A DNA stretch of 64,000 bases, taken from positions 59,824 to 123,823 of the forward strand of contig BQKZ01000100.1 in the NCBI GenBank assembly GCA_036244855.1. Reading direction: 5' to 3'. A program made the position numbers and the translations under genes. Below the pieces are notes generated by a model. It did no database searches. It saw nothing but the letters and a program-made list of their open reading frames with translations, and had not been told where the DNA came from. Positions 49,309-61,162 of this stretch are shown piece by piece (position 1 is the first letter of the stretch; each line of letters opens with the position of its first letter). The DNA is from Temnopleurus reevesii. Taxonomy: Eukaryota; Echinodermata; Echinoidea; Temnopleuroida; Temnopleuridae.

Positions 49309-49951
49309 GGACCACGAGCAACTAAAACAAGTCAATCTATAAATTGTGATGGAATAATTATGTAAAACTTTGAGAGATGTTGCAACAGAAAATAATTGAC
49401 GCAATGCAATATGAAATTCACGTTTGGATAACACACTTTGACTAGAGATAACCACGAATATCTACCTTTTCTCAAATATTTCTTCTTTAACTCGATGCAT
49501 TTGGGGTTATCTATACTCTAGCAGCCGAAATGACTCTGGGCCAGAGAGCATGAATCGTGACGTCACTATCGTTGATCTGTAGTATGAAGATTGATGAGGA
49601 AAAACATTCAATCTCCCTCGAGGTCTGCTATGAAAGATGCACACATCATACTGTGGACATTGTGTAGCATCTTTAGGTGAAGGTCGTTCTGAAATCTTTC
49701 TTACGCATTTGTTTTCAAAGCCAAGATATGACCGTCGCAAATTCAATTCATTTTGCCTTATCAATGCTAAGAAATGCGCAGGGGGACATTTGGCTGACAC
49801 CGACCTATGCATAAGTCGAGCGCCGACCGAATGTATACAGCGTTATCCAAGCATCTCCCTTGTGGATTACTGTGCATATAGACCGTAACAGAATCGGAAT
49901 TTGCGCTGGGCATACATTGGTTGTTTATGCGAATGTGTAAATGGGACTTAA

Positions 49952-50332
49952 TAGGACAGTCAAACCTGCCAGACTGATCTCAAAATGTATTGACAAAATT
50001 ATAATTAATACTCTTCTGAACAGCATGAATTTTCATGTTTGGTTTCCATTTCTCTTTATTCCTTATACGACGTCAGAACTGTTAAACAGATTAATTTACA
50101 AAAACAACTTTTAACTCTAAGACAAATCAGTTTGGAATCATGGGTTTTGTTTTATAACACTGTTCGTAGAGGTACACACAACTCTACGAATGACTGGTGA
50201 CCCTTTCTTTCTCATGTACGCTTTAGCTACAGGAGCTATCAGGAAAGGGTGGCCAATCGTTCGTAGACTGGTGTGTGGATCTACGCACAACTTCATAAAA
50301 CACAACACAGTTTGGCAGGTGTGACTGTCCTA
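49952..50332. mobile_element. TTAA-flanked inverted-repeat element (piggyBac-type MITE candidate)
   Basis: Termini TAGGACAGTCAAACCTGCCA and GGCAGGTGTGACTGTCCTA are inverse, each flanked by TTAA (49948-49951 and 50333-50336). A second inverted pair lies inside: GTTCGTAGAGGTACACAC with TCTACGAATGACTGGTGACC, against GGCCAATCGTTCGTAGACTG with GTGTGGATCTACGCACAAC. Length 381 bp, non-coding. TTAA target choice suggests mobilisation by a piggyBac-like transposase; that is inference. Confidence 0.8.
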
Positions 50333-51680
50333 TTAAACTTACCCTTGAGCTTCAGAAGTGGTCTAAAGATCGACAGAGGAGATTCGAACCACAGTGCTTG
50401 AATACTGGACATATAGGAGACAGGACAGACGGACCATGATATAAAATGCTGGTGCAGTCTTCCTTTATTTATGTGCACTTTTTGTTAACAATGCACTAAC
50501 GTACGATTGCATTTTGTATCACAGTTTTTGTGACATTGTATTTCGCTTTTTGTTTGTAATATCCAATCTGTGGTTTATGTTTCATTTGGCGGAATGTCTC
50601 CGGAATCAGTATAGATGTTTGATAAGGTCGGCCGCAATGAAGGAACCCCAAAACATACAAAAATCTAAATCTATAATCATAATGAGTCCCATTTGACGAA
50701 TTGATAATATTTGCGTTAGATCTCAAGTTGATGAATGTTATCCCTTAAATTTTGACAAATTAACTTGAAATGACATTTTCCATTTTGTTATCAAGATTAT
50801 GCAAAAGTGAAACAGGTATTGTGTTCTCGCAAGCTATGCGCCCATTAAAAAAAAAGGCAGTAAAACGAACTTTTATTTCAAATACCACGTTTCAAGCATT
50901 ATGCATCTGTCCGTCATTTTTATTTGAATATATGGGTTTGATAAGAACATAGGTAAATAATATTCAAAAGTAATTCATTTCAAAGATTTGTGTTACTCTA
51001 GTAACTAATTATTCTTTAAAAAAAAGCAAAGAGAAGATTTTAAATGATGCATAGTTTCCTTATCTCTTTGCTTGTCTCATTTTAAAAGAATCAAGGTATC
51101 TATTTCAGTTATATTCATGTGCATGACCAAATAGTAATTTATCTTGCCAGTATTACCGAACCATGTTTCGCACAAAGTAGATTTCTATTTTGCTTACGAG
51201 GTTGACAAATGCGTAACATATATATTATTTATTATATTATTTCAATATTCAGAGCGACTATATTGATTTTTATTGTATTCAAATATTCTTCTGCATCACC
51301 TTATGTCCTATTGTATGTCAAACGATGAGATTTACCATTTTGCTGAATGTTTTCATTTACAGATTAATTCATGTTTCACGCCATCCCCAAAAGATTTGTG
51401 TAATGTTGAAATGCGTCTCACACATTGAAATGTGTCCCACAAAGTGATATTCAAAAATGTATTCCTTTCTTATTCTTTTTAACTATTTTTTTTTTATCAT
51501 CGACGATTTTTTTTTTAAACGCTTTAATCTATTCCGATGGAAATTCTTGGGGAACAGAATGTAGAATCATTAGCGGATCACGGGATGAAACATGGGGACG
51601 AATCGGTCATATCACACCCTCTATTGGTCAATCCTGAATCTGTCCTGCAGAATGTTTGTTTTTTTGTTTAATATATTATC

Positions 51681-51760
51681 GGGGGCCTGGAACATAAAAA
51701 AAAGATTGCGATCAATGGCAAACCTTTAGTTCAATTGGAAAGCTTCATGTAACGGGGCCC
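51681..51760. mobile_element. MITE family A, copy 4 (internally deleted)
   Basis: Begins GGGGGCCTGGAACATAAAAA and ends TTCATGTAACGGGGCCC. At about 80 bp it lacks the conserved AGACTTA core of the other copies, so it is an internal-deletion derivative. Confidence 0.7.
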
Positions 51761-54700
51761 AGAATCTCTTTCTTACTCCTTCTCTATCCCAACCAATTTC
51801 CCAACCAGCCTCAATCATTTGAATCAATAAAAAGAAATATGCCAGATTATTATGTGGGAATTATCACGCGCGGGAGAAGTGTTTCACTTTTCCACCAAGC
51901 AGCCAAGTGCAATTCACTGGCATTCCAACCCACTGCATGTCGGGAGCTCAGCGCAAATTGGAGATGACACAGCGGGGCAGCTGTGGGGTAGACGGATTTC
52001 AGAAATCATGAGATACTAAGGGAAGCTTTTGAGAAGTGTCACCTACCGTTTTGAGCCCTTCAAGCAAAGTGTAGGCCTTCAATTAACATTCTGTCACGAC
52101 AGAGCTCTGGAACGTGGGTAGTCTGTGGCCAGGTCCTGTCTATTTTGAGCATTGTCATTGCTTTGTTTACAAAATCCCCCTTCAAAACTTAACGCATGGA
52201 ATTACAGCTTTCTACATGGTGTGTGAACTAAAGCATTATATGTTACCGACTGTACTTTAAACCAATATGTTCACAGCAATGTATGAGATCTTATACGAGT
52301 TCAAAATCGCAACTCTCAATATGACCTATTTCCCCACTTATTTTGAATAAGACGCAAAGGTCACATGATTTGTACCAGAATACTAAGATTAATTTTCCTT
52401 CCTCCTCTGTAGCCATCTCTATTACTTGGCGGTACTTCAAAATTAGGAGTTATTGGTTTTCAAAACGGCTCTCTTGTTCAGTGAAGCATTGGTTCAAAGA
52501 AAGTTCGCATTTAGCCGACTTCAGAATTTCACATAAGATTGGGGTGACATAGAAGACGCAAAGAAACGCATTCCAGTTATATTATCTAATGCAATGACCG
52601 ACTACATTGGACTCATTGTCATCTGCTTTTTAATTTGACGACCAACTGTTACGGCATGCAAAAACCATCATAACTAACTTGACAACCATTGACTTTCTTC
52701 CATGACATGAGGTAGATGATGAAGCATTTATCCGGGTATGGTCACTGTTATGGTCACCATTTGCCATGTTCATGACGAGGAAACTTCACTACCGACTACA
52801 CAGATATCGACTTGCAACTCAAAATGCTTGCATTTATGATCTGACCATCAATGTGGACACTGTTGATGAACTTGGATATGACTTGTAACATACCTGACAT
52901 TGTACCGAAACGCTCGCATAAACAAAGATGATTCAGCGCAAAATGTAGAGGATTTGTTTCATGAAATAAAACGACAATACAAATGACAATGACGTTTTTA
53001 AAACTTGCTATAAAAATTACCGAGACATCGTAGACCACATACTTCTATATTCGATCTTTATCATGTTTATGAACCATTTATTTCTTTGCTATTTTGCTGT
53101 TCACACGGACTTGGTTTAAACATCGACCTATCCATATTACTCTAGTTTCTTTACATCAGTACAGAGCCTTCAATAAAGTAAATTTACTTGACTGTCAAAT
53201 AGAAATTGACGAATCTTTACGGATTAGGGCAAAACACTCAGACTTCACACTAAAACCTTACGACGCGACGAGTTGACAGGAACTAATCCTAAACGAAATG
53301 AAGAAAAGATAATGACAAGACAAGAAACGAACTTATAGATGGACATGACGTATGAGTATTATGAGGAAATCATGTTGCAAACTTTGTAAAAAATTTCTAG
53401 GAAATGTGATATAGCTGACATTTCAAAGCACATTGTAAACACAACATTGAAAAGGCCTTTTTTCAAAACTTGAAAGACGAATATAACTTAACAAAAGGGA
53501 AAGACTTTGACGTTGTATTGACAAAACAAGACAAAGGTATAATCAAAACTTAAGAAAAAATGATATGGCAAATGCACGATTAAACCGTATATATTCGGTT
53601 ACTCTCCATTGTGCCATTTTTACAAAAACCTGACAAAAACATACATGCATATAAAATCTTGACTAATTTTCATCAAATGTTCACGGCAACCAAAACATGA
53701 CTTTTTATCTGACCGGGTTTATATGGGGTAACACACAACCTACGTGACTTTTTAATTGGTAAGCCAAATCTGACGGACTTTTATCAGACGTAGAACTATA
53801 ACAAAATGACGAATACCCATACTCTGTATTCTAAATTTACGTGAATATTGACAAAAGTCTAACGAAATGCATTATATGTGCAAGATATCACCCGACTGAT
53901 TTTAACGTAATGTAATCAGATGCCGTAATTCAACTAAACATTCATCAAACCTTTACAATATCATGAATTTAATTAAATTTAGCAGCCAAACACATGCATA
54001 CACAAAAGCAAGAATTTGATAGATATCCTTTTAAACGTGATGTTTTGACGGAATTATATACCTGGGGATCTTTATAATACAAATGCACTAGTTTGACATT
54101 CTATATATCTAACAAACAAAAGAAATCTGACAGACTTACACGATTTGGCCTAACTGATGAAAATGATATCAAAACGGACGAAACTTCGAATTTCATATGA
54201 AACATTGGCAGGAACAAAAATCTTTCTACCAGAAACAAGAATCCAGAAAAAAATGAAAGCGGACAGATAAATATCTGGTATCACAATTTATAAATGTTCA
54301 CCAAACGATTAGATGACCTGAACTTTACCTGGCATGTCAAAGTTAGACAATTATAATTTAAAAAAAAACCCCAGAAATATATGCAATTCTGATCGAATGC
54401 CGATGCTAAGAAATTACTTTGATAATAAAATTGAATAATAAAAGCCTAAACAGCTGATAAGACTTGACACATTCATTTCTCACTGTGACAAACGAAATAC
54501 GAACAGTCGAACCGTATGACAAAACTAATTGTGACTCACTAAAAATCATCTGGAAGACTCGAGATGATGAAATACAGGACCTATAGGCAGGAACTTGAAA
54601 TGTTCGTCTTCGAAAGAATTCGAAAAGAATGTTAAGAAATGACTTACTCAAGGGGGTAGGTGGAAAGCACAACTTCACTTCGACAGTTATGATCTTGACA

Positions 54701-55449
54701 ACCCATGACTGACGAGATACCATTGCACTTGAGCACTTTTGATATGAACTTCTAAATGACAAGATATACAGTCCAGTTAAGTATACATGGATCCTTCTTC
54801 TTAAACACTTCGGACTGTAACACGAACTCGTAGTGGTGATATACAGTTGACGATTTTTTTTCGTCAATTTACTGATAATGACAATGACAGTTATATAAAC
54901 TTAGCCACCGTGCAAGTTACGTGTACATTAGCAATCAAGAGGAGACTTTATATTCATTTAGAAAATATTGACGACCTTTGACATGGTAAAACAAATGTTC
55001 ATTTCCGATGATACTTTCTCATAGTCATCCCTTGAGCTTCAATTTGGTTGTTCATAAATTTATTGTTTGAATTCTGTGACTGACTTATCAGACACTAATG
55101 GAAACCCAGATAAGCAACAACTACTGACAATAAAAATTTACTTTGGTTTATAAAACGGGACACGATGACTAATACTGCTACAGATGAACTGCAGACTGAC
55201 TGTCTAGAGCTTCGGACATGCAAACTCGCACTCGGGTCCATCAGTCGATCATTAGACATAGGAACTAACTCATTTTAGACCGTATCAAAGACTACCGGAG
55301 AGTGCCGAAACTCAACTCTTCGGCAGTCTTCGGCACTATTTTGGTTGTTAGTATGACCGGTTGTTGGGTGACTAGTAATGACTGGACCGTTCCTTGACAT
55401 TTGCTCCGGTGACAATTGCTTCAGTCAAAATCTACATTATAAGACTCTA

Positions 55450-55739
55450 GGGCAATTCCACGCTAAACAAACCCACATTCAGACAACAATTTTAAAGTCC
55501 AAGCAAGAACTGTAAGAAAACGAGTGATGGAAGAGCATTTCAAACCTCGCAAAAGGAAGGCCAGAACAAAGTTCTTCAAACTCCACTGATTTTTTGTTGA
55601 GTATCTGAATCAATTTTAAGATATGCATAACAATAAGGTCGGTAACGGAAGGACATTATGGCGTCCTTCTGTCACCGACCTCATTAATATGACCTTAAAT
55701 TTTTTGTCCGAATGTCCTTCCGTTACCACGGAATTGCCT
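55450..55739. mobile_element. Inverted-repeat element with GGCAATTCC ends and internal hairpin
   Basis: Left GGGCAATTCCACG and right ACGGAATTGCC are inverse ends. Inside, AGGTCGGTAACGGAAGGAC pairs with GTCCTTCTGTCACCGACCT (about 55636-55682, loop of 8), and TGTCCTTCCGTTACCACGG beside the right end repeats the same word again. About 290 bp, non-coding. Confidence 0.65.
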
Positions 55740-56957
55740 TATATCAAACATAACCCTATAACTATTATCCCAATCGTCACGTCATTCTAAACCTTATCAC
55801 AACCCTAACCTTTCATCACTTTGAGCAGAAGAGACAAAGGGCTGGGACAAAGTTAACAACATCATTCAAACTTTCACAATAGCTTCATGAAAACGAAAGA
55901 AATTAGTTTCCTGTTTATTCACCAAATAAGTGCCACACCAGTTCGACATTTATTCGCAGAATGAAAGGGGAGGTAATTTCCTTTTTGACGACTGTAGCTA
56001 TTGCAAATGGTAGTGCCTCTAGCTATTGTGAATGTTTTGATAGAAGTTGTTTACTTTGTCCCAGTCCTTTGTCCATTCTGATAACAGTCACGAAAAATCA
56101 GAATCGGAGCACTTGTCACCAGAGCAAATGTTGGTCACCGACTGAATATTAAACCAAGAACTATTGTCAGATTGCATTCCCTTTAATACACGTGCGTCAT
56201 TCAAAACACCCTGAGGTTGACAACTGGAACAAAATGGAAAGCGTTTACAGACATGACAGTAATGGACACTCTGACTAGAACTACGAACTGAACTATACAA
56301 GTAATTATTTGCTTTATGAAAGTATTATACATCCATTCTATTTTTGGCCAGTTTACCATTTATACTTATCTTAACTGACTAACGAATCATAAGAAATGAT
56401 TCAAAGCTATCAATAATGAAGACCATAGACGAATTTGGAAGACTTATCGAATTTTCGACCAGCCAACTTTTCTATTAGAATAAAGCACACTACATTATAC
56501 TAGCCGTTTAGAAAGACAATTCTGTTACAATTTGATGTTGAATAAATCATTATCTACCAGGAAATGTATTAAAAAATAACAATTAAGAGAAAATGCAAAT
56601 GGGATATTTTGAGTGCAAAAAATCGGGCCAGTTCAAAATTCAAAATCTTTATGATGATGTTGTTTGATGAAATGATTACATTTTCACAATTTCATGACAT
56701 TTTTTCATGACGTGACAATTTCATGACGTGACATTTTTACAATTTCACAATTAACTCGGCTTCTTGCGACTCGTAATGTCATAGACTAAATGATTCGCTC
56801 CGATATATCTCTCCAAATATGGACTAAGAATGTAGACATTAACGCATAAGACCGTCACAAAACAACATTGACGTTGATCGCTGTAGACATGAAAGATGAC
56901 TATGGTTCCGAACTGGGAGAAATGGGATTTGAGGGCGCCAGACTAACTCGCAAGGCA

Positions 56958-57090
56958 TAAAGGCCAACTCACACATTTGCCTTTTTAACCTTTATTGGCC
57001 CAGCGATTTTGAAAAAAGTGAACGTTTTTTTAATCTTCGATCCCCAAAACACCGGGCCGACGCAGGCTAAAAGCACAAAGGATTGAGTAA
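56958..57090. mobile_element. Inverted-repeat element family C, copy 2 (internally deleted)
   Basis: AAAGGCCAACTCACACATTT at the left and CACCGGGCCGACGCAGGCTA with AAAGCACAAAGGATTGAGT at the right match copy 1. The roughly 110-bp middle of copy 1 is absent. It lies near the end of the GAC-rich block but does not share that block's composition. Confidence 0.75.
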
Positions 57091-58882
57091 GATCGAGAAC
57101 TGAAATGAATCTTAACATGTTATTTGACAAACAAAAGAAGCTTGCACTTTCATACGGACAGAGACACATGTGAAATCAAAGACTTTCATGACAATCACCC
57201 CATTGAGCTGGACTGTACGACTGCATTAAATCACCAATAAGCATTTACAAGAACCATTTGAAGATTACTTTATTTAGATGGTACCACTGTGTGTGATGAC
57301 TTCTCATACAGTCGAAGAACCATCGTTTACCTCATGTTTACGCCTGAAATCACTGTTTCTTCTGAACAATCTTGAGAGTAAACTGAACCCCTCCCCCTTT
57401 AGTTAATTAGCCTGCTTGTGCAAGCCTATGAGAATATGTAAAATGGTAATACACAGCCCCCTTCCTCTCCCCATGCACCCAAACACTTTTACTAAAATTA
57501 ACTGCCCAAGCACTGACGGGATTGATTTACCTTTAAGTCGCTTTCTCCTAATGAATTATCGCATTTGTAGGAAAAAAATTGTGATAAAAATGAATATAAA
57601 TCGATATACTTGCTTTCCTTTCCACAATGTTTGGGATATTTTCTCCTTTAAAGTAATGGTCGAACACTTCGTTCTGTCAAATCTCATTTACATCGCAGAT
57701 GAAGGAATACACAAGTAATCCAACTAAAATGCAATGATTCATTCAATACGGTAGGTGATGTTGTTTACGCCGATATGCGTGGTTATTCATGTTTGACTGA
57801 AAATATATTTGTTATTATATTCCTTCCATGAAAATGTCACTTTTATCAAAGAAAGGAGAAAAAAAACCTATTCATGATATCAAAACTTTTCTGAGAGCTG
57901 TCGGATGCGCTTTTGATATATCAAAATAAATGAAGTGCAGTTGGTGACGTCATCAAATGTCATGGAAACCAACGACTAGAATCGTGCATACTTTTGAGCG
58001 CTACAAGCAAACTCCAACGAAATCAAGGCAAGCTCCGATATTCTAGTATTCAAAGCAATTTCAATATAGACATTTTCTTAATCAAAGCTTTTGCTCTCGT
58101 TTATTTTGTTATTAAATTTGTATACGAGGCAGGTCAAAAAGGACAAAAATAACATGCACATTCGAGCTGAAATTTCTACACTGCATCATCAGACGAGTTG
58201 TGTGAGATGGATTTGGTTAATTCTACTAAATCATTTATCTTTTAGCATTGGAAAAAATATTGCAGTCCATTGGCATTGTAAAAAGGAAATACGTATATTT
58301 TTTAATGAAAATAAAATTGAATCGTAACTGGATTTTATACTTTCCCAATAAATTATTGTTCTACAGTGGACATTGAGCACAAAGAAAACGTAAGCAACTC
58401 TCTATCCAAGCCTTTACATGTATACAAGGGTTCTAGCACACAGAATTAGAGAAGTTATTGTATAGCATGCAAACTGCCTTCTTTTCGCTGCTATAGATCC
58501 CAGTTGTGAAGATTTTAATGGGAAGTTGCTTACTTTTGCCAATTGCTTTGACCTCCGTGCACTGCCGTATTAAATGTGTTTGTAGTGGCATATATATTAA
58601 ATCGTGATACCTGAAACTTGAAATCATTTAACCTTTAATCTACTTTGCATGAAGATTGATGAACGAGCATCTTTAAAAAGTACTAAAATATTCAGTGCTT
58701 AACACCATGGGAGCAATTCATTCTGAAAACTGTCGTTGATCAAACGAACGTGGAAGGGACTTGTAGCTTTGGGAGATCGCCCCCCCCCCCCCTCCTTTCT
58801 CTCTGTTGATAAAAATACACATAACCATTCTGTCAGATGTTGTGTCCGATAAATGTAAATTTCGATATCTCGACTACTTTAA

Positions 58883-59386
58883 AGCCCAAGTACAGTTTTG
58901 GTAAAGAGAAAGAAATGTGAATTTTGGGGATGTTTATCATGACAAGTAATTCTTATACACATTTTGAGACCATAGCATATTTTTTACGAACTGATTCTTT
59001 TGAAAATTTGAATTTGACTGTTAACTCATATTTAGCGTCCTCTCTTGGTTATAACATTATTTTGCTTGTTATTGGACATATACAAAATTATTTCCAAGAT
59101 TTGACAATAGCATGATATAGAGATATACACAACAATTAAATTATGAAATATTCATCCAATTCTGAGCCTGGGAAGCTGTCCTTTATCAAGAAAGCAAATA
59201 TTGAATTAGTGTCGTGAAGCACGACACTAAAAAAATTGCACAGTTTTTTAAGTTATATTTTTCCCAAACATGTTCATTTTTGCACAAAATTTTGTGCAAT
59301 ATGTTTATGATACTATATTTCATATAGATTTGAAGACAAAATCTCGTGATAAAAATATTTGCTTTTACCAAAACTTTACTTGGGCT
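58883..59386. mobile_element. TTAA-flanked inverted-repeat element, 504 bp
   Basis: Left end AGCCCAAGTACAGTTTTGGT and right end ACCAAAACTTTACTTGGGCT are inverse over about 23 bp with one mismatch. TTAA lies at both borders (58879-58882 and 59387-59390). The interior holds a perfect hairpin (59206-59230) and a 20-bp palindrome (59280-59299). Its short plus-strand frame (58924-59115) resembles no transposase. Confidence 0.8.
59206..59230. repeat. Perfect 11-bp stem hairpin inside the TTAA element
   Basis: TTAGTGTCGTG, loop AAG, CACGACACTAA. Fifty bases on is the perfect palindrome TTGCACAAAATTTTGTGCAA (59280-59299). Both are probably structural parts of the element rather than host sites. Confidence 0.7.
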
Positions 59387-60242
59387 TTAAAAACATGGTT
59401 GTTCAGCTAAACTCATGAGTAGCAAATGTACATTGTAATATCACAGTAATATTTTACAGTGTATGACTATCAATTGAACAAATGTGGGTAATAATATAGT
59501 AGTTTTTTATCCTTACTTTGCTGAGAAGTATAATGTTCCCGGTGGTGAGAGGAATTGAATTTGAATTAATTGGTTGGTTATCTACGGTAAATTCGAACCA
59601 ACCGCAGTGCTAAGAATACAACCCCTCAATGCCCATCAGTAAATAATGGGCAGGTCTCTTTTTTAATTTATGGTGAACAGGCATTTCTTGAATTTAAAAT
59701 GTCATTCAACATGCTAAAATCAAGGTGTCAAATCTGAACAATATTTGTTCTTTGTTTAAACTGTCTATCTGTAATGTGTCGTATTGTCTCAAGATGGAGT
59801 AGTTGCAATCGTGTTTTTGTATAAAAAGCACAGGTATTGAAATATTCACCGATTAAATCTAATTCATCATAGCTTTTTATTATACATGTATTTCATGCAG
59901 ATTGTTTATTGAACTATACATTATAAAGTTTGCTTTACGTAAACTTATTGTTGTTTCGTAAGAAATAACAATGAACTACTTAATTTTGTTATTATAAACC
60001 AATAAAACTTTAAAAGTTTTAAAACATCAGAAGAAAAACATATCTCTTTTCTGATTATTGTCTACGATTCTGTATTGTTCGATTATAATGGTAACGCTTG
60101 TAGATAATTGAGCAATGGAAATATATTTCTGAGAGGGTTTGATAAGAGCGGGAGAGACAGACGGTGAATTATTGTTATGATTTTGTGGGTGGGTAGAAAG
60201 ACACATGAAAAAAAGTAACTTAGAGAGAGTGAGAGAAAAAGA

Positions 60243-60425
60243 GAAAGGGCTGTGCGTGTGTGTTAGTCATAGGGAGAGAGAGTGTGTATGTGTGTGTGTG
60301 TATGTGTGTGTTTGTAATAGAGAGAGATGTGTGTAGGGGGGTGGGTGTGGGTGAGAGAGAGAGAGAGAGAGAGAGAATTCTCTTCTTTTTTTTGTATGTG
60401 TGTGTATGTGCGTGTGCGTATATGT
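60243..60425. repeat. (GT)n and (GA)n microsatellites
   Basis: GTGTGTGT blocks at about 60251-60312 and 60396-60420 flank a GAGA run (60353-60375). A further TGTGTATG stretch lies at about 60605-60630. Overlapping frames are low complexity. Confidence 0.88.
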
Positions 60426-60920
60426 GGATAAATGGACGTAATTTATGTGTGTATAGGTGTTTTGGCGTGGATAAGTTGTTACAGAGAACTTGTTGTCCCT
60501 GTTATTCAGACGGAGGAAAATCTTGTACCTTACTAAAGAGCTAAAATGAATTCTTGTTATTTTCGGAAAGGTGTATATCCTTGAACTAAAGAGTTGATTT
60601 TATCATGTGTATGTGTATGTGTGTGTACATTGGTTGTGTACCATATATGACAAAAGTTAGCCTCAATGTTAAGGTGAAGTGACAAACGTGTATCATGTGC
60701 CAGATGACAGGTGCGTATGTCGATCGCAAGCCACACGTGTACAACGTTAGTCAATCGTCTTCCCTGCATCTTTCTGCAAATACGGTGCGTATAAAACATT
60801 CATTGACTCTAGGCATATGCAACTTAGACTTCAGATTTAATATATTTTCAGTGTGGATCATTTCGTGGCCTGAGATGAAAGAGAAAGCGTAGATGGCGAT
60901 ATTTCAACCATATCGCAGTC

Positions 60921-61162
60921 AAAGGCGCAATCACACATAAGGTATATTAATGTTTAAAGACAACCTCTGCCCAGAGTTCATGGAATGTAATGGAAGACGC
61001 TTGACCGACGTTGAGTGTGTTCGGCTGGCACTCGACGTAGGCATTCGTTAACGTCATCAGGTTGGCCTCTTTCCTACATATTTCTGCGTTCCCGGAACGT
61101 CGTTCGAATGCCATGAACGCTGGGAAAACGTTGTTTATAAATCAATGGTGTAATTGAGCTTT
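60921..61162. mobile_element. Inverted-repeat element family D, copy 2
   Basis: Left AAAGGCGCAATCACACATAA, later CTGCCCAGAGTTCATGGAAT; right ATGCCATGAACGCTGGGAAA, later TGGTGTAATTGAGCTTTC. The arms are imperfect inverse complements over about 65 bp. Around 242 bp, the same size as family C, which may be a distant relative. Confidence 0.65.

Larger units (their letters stand above)
52500..57310 (+). other. GAC-rich, strand-asymmetric block
   Basis: Hand counting of 52561-55440 gave about 96 GAC against about 17 GTC (33 and 6 per kb). A control stretch at 15601-16560 gave about 7 of each. Density falls to 2 per 480 bases upstream (51601-52080) and 1 per 420 downstream (57361-57780). GAT, GAA and GAG do not look depleted, and no period is evident. 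The block contains the inverted-repeat elements at 55450 and 56958, which do not share the bias, and no credible gene. Confidence 0.7.

Noticed and set aside
54406..54867. 153-codon minus-strand frame, the second longest uninterrupted non-receptor frame
   Set aside because: It lies in the GAC-rich block. On the plus strand TGAC creates stops, whereas its complement GTCA does not, so longer minus-strand frames are expected there. Composition and residues match no family I know.
55290..55337. AGTGCCGAA / TTCGGCACT hairpin
   Set aside because: Nine-base arms only, and no family relation to the neighbouring elements was seen.
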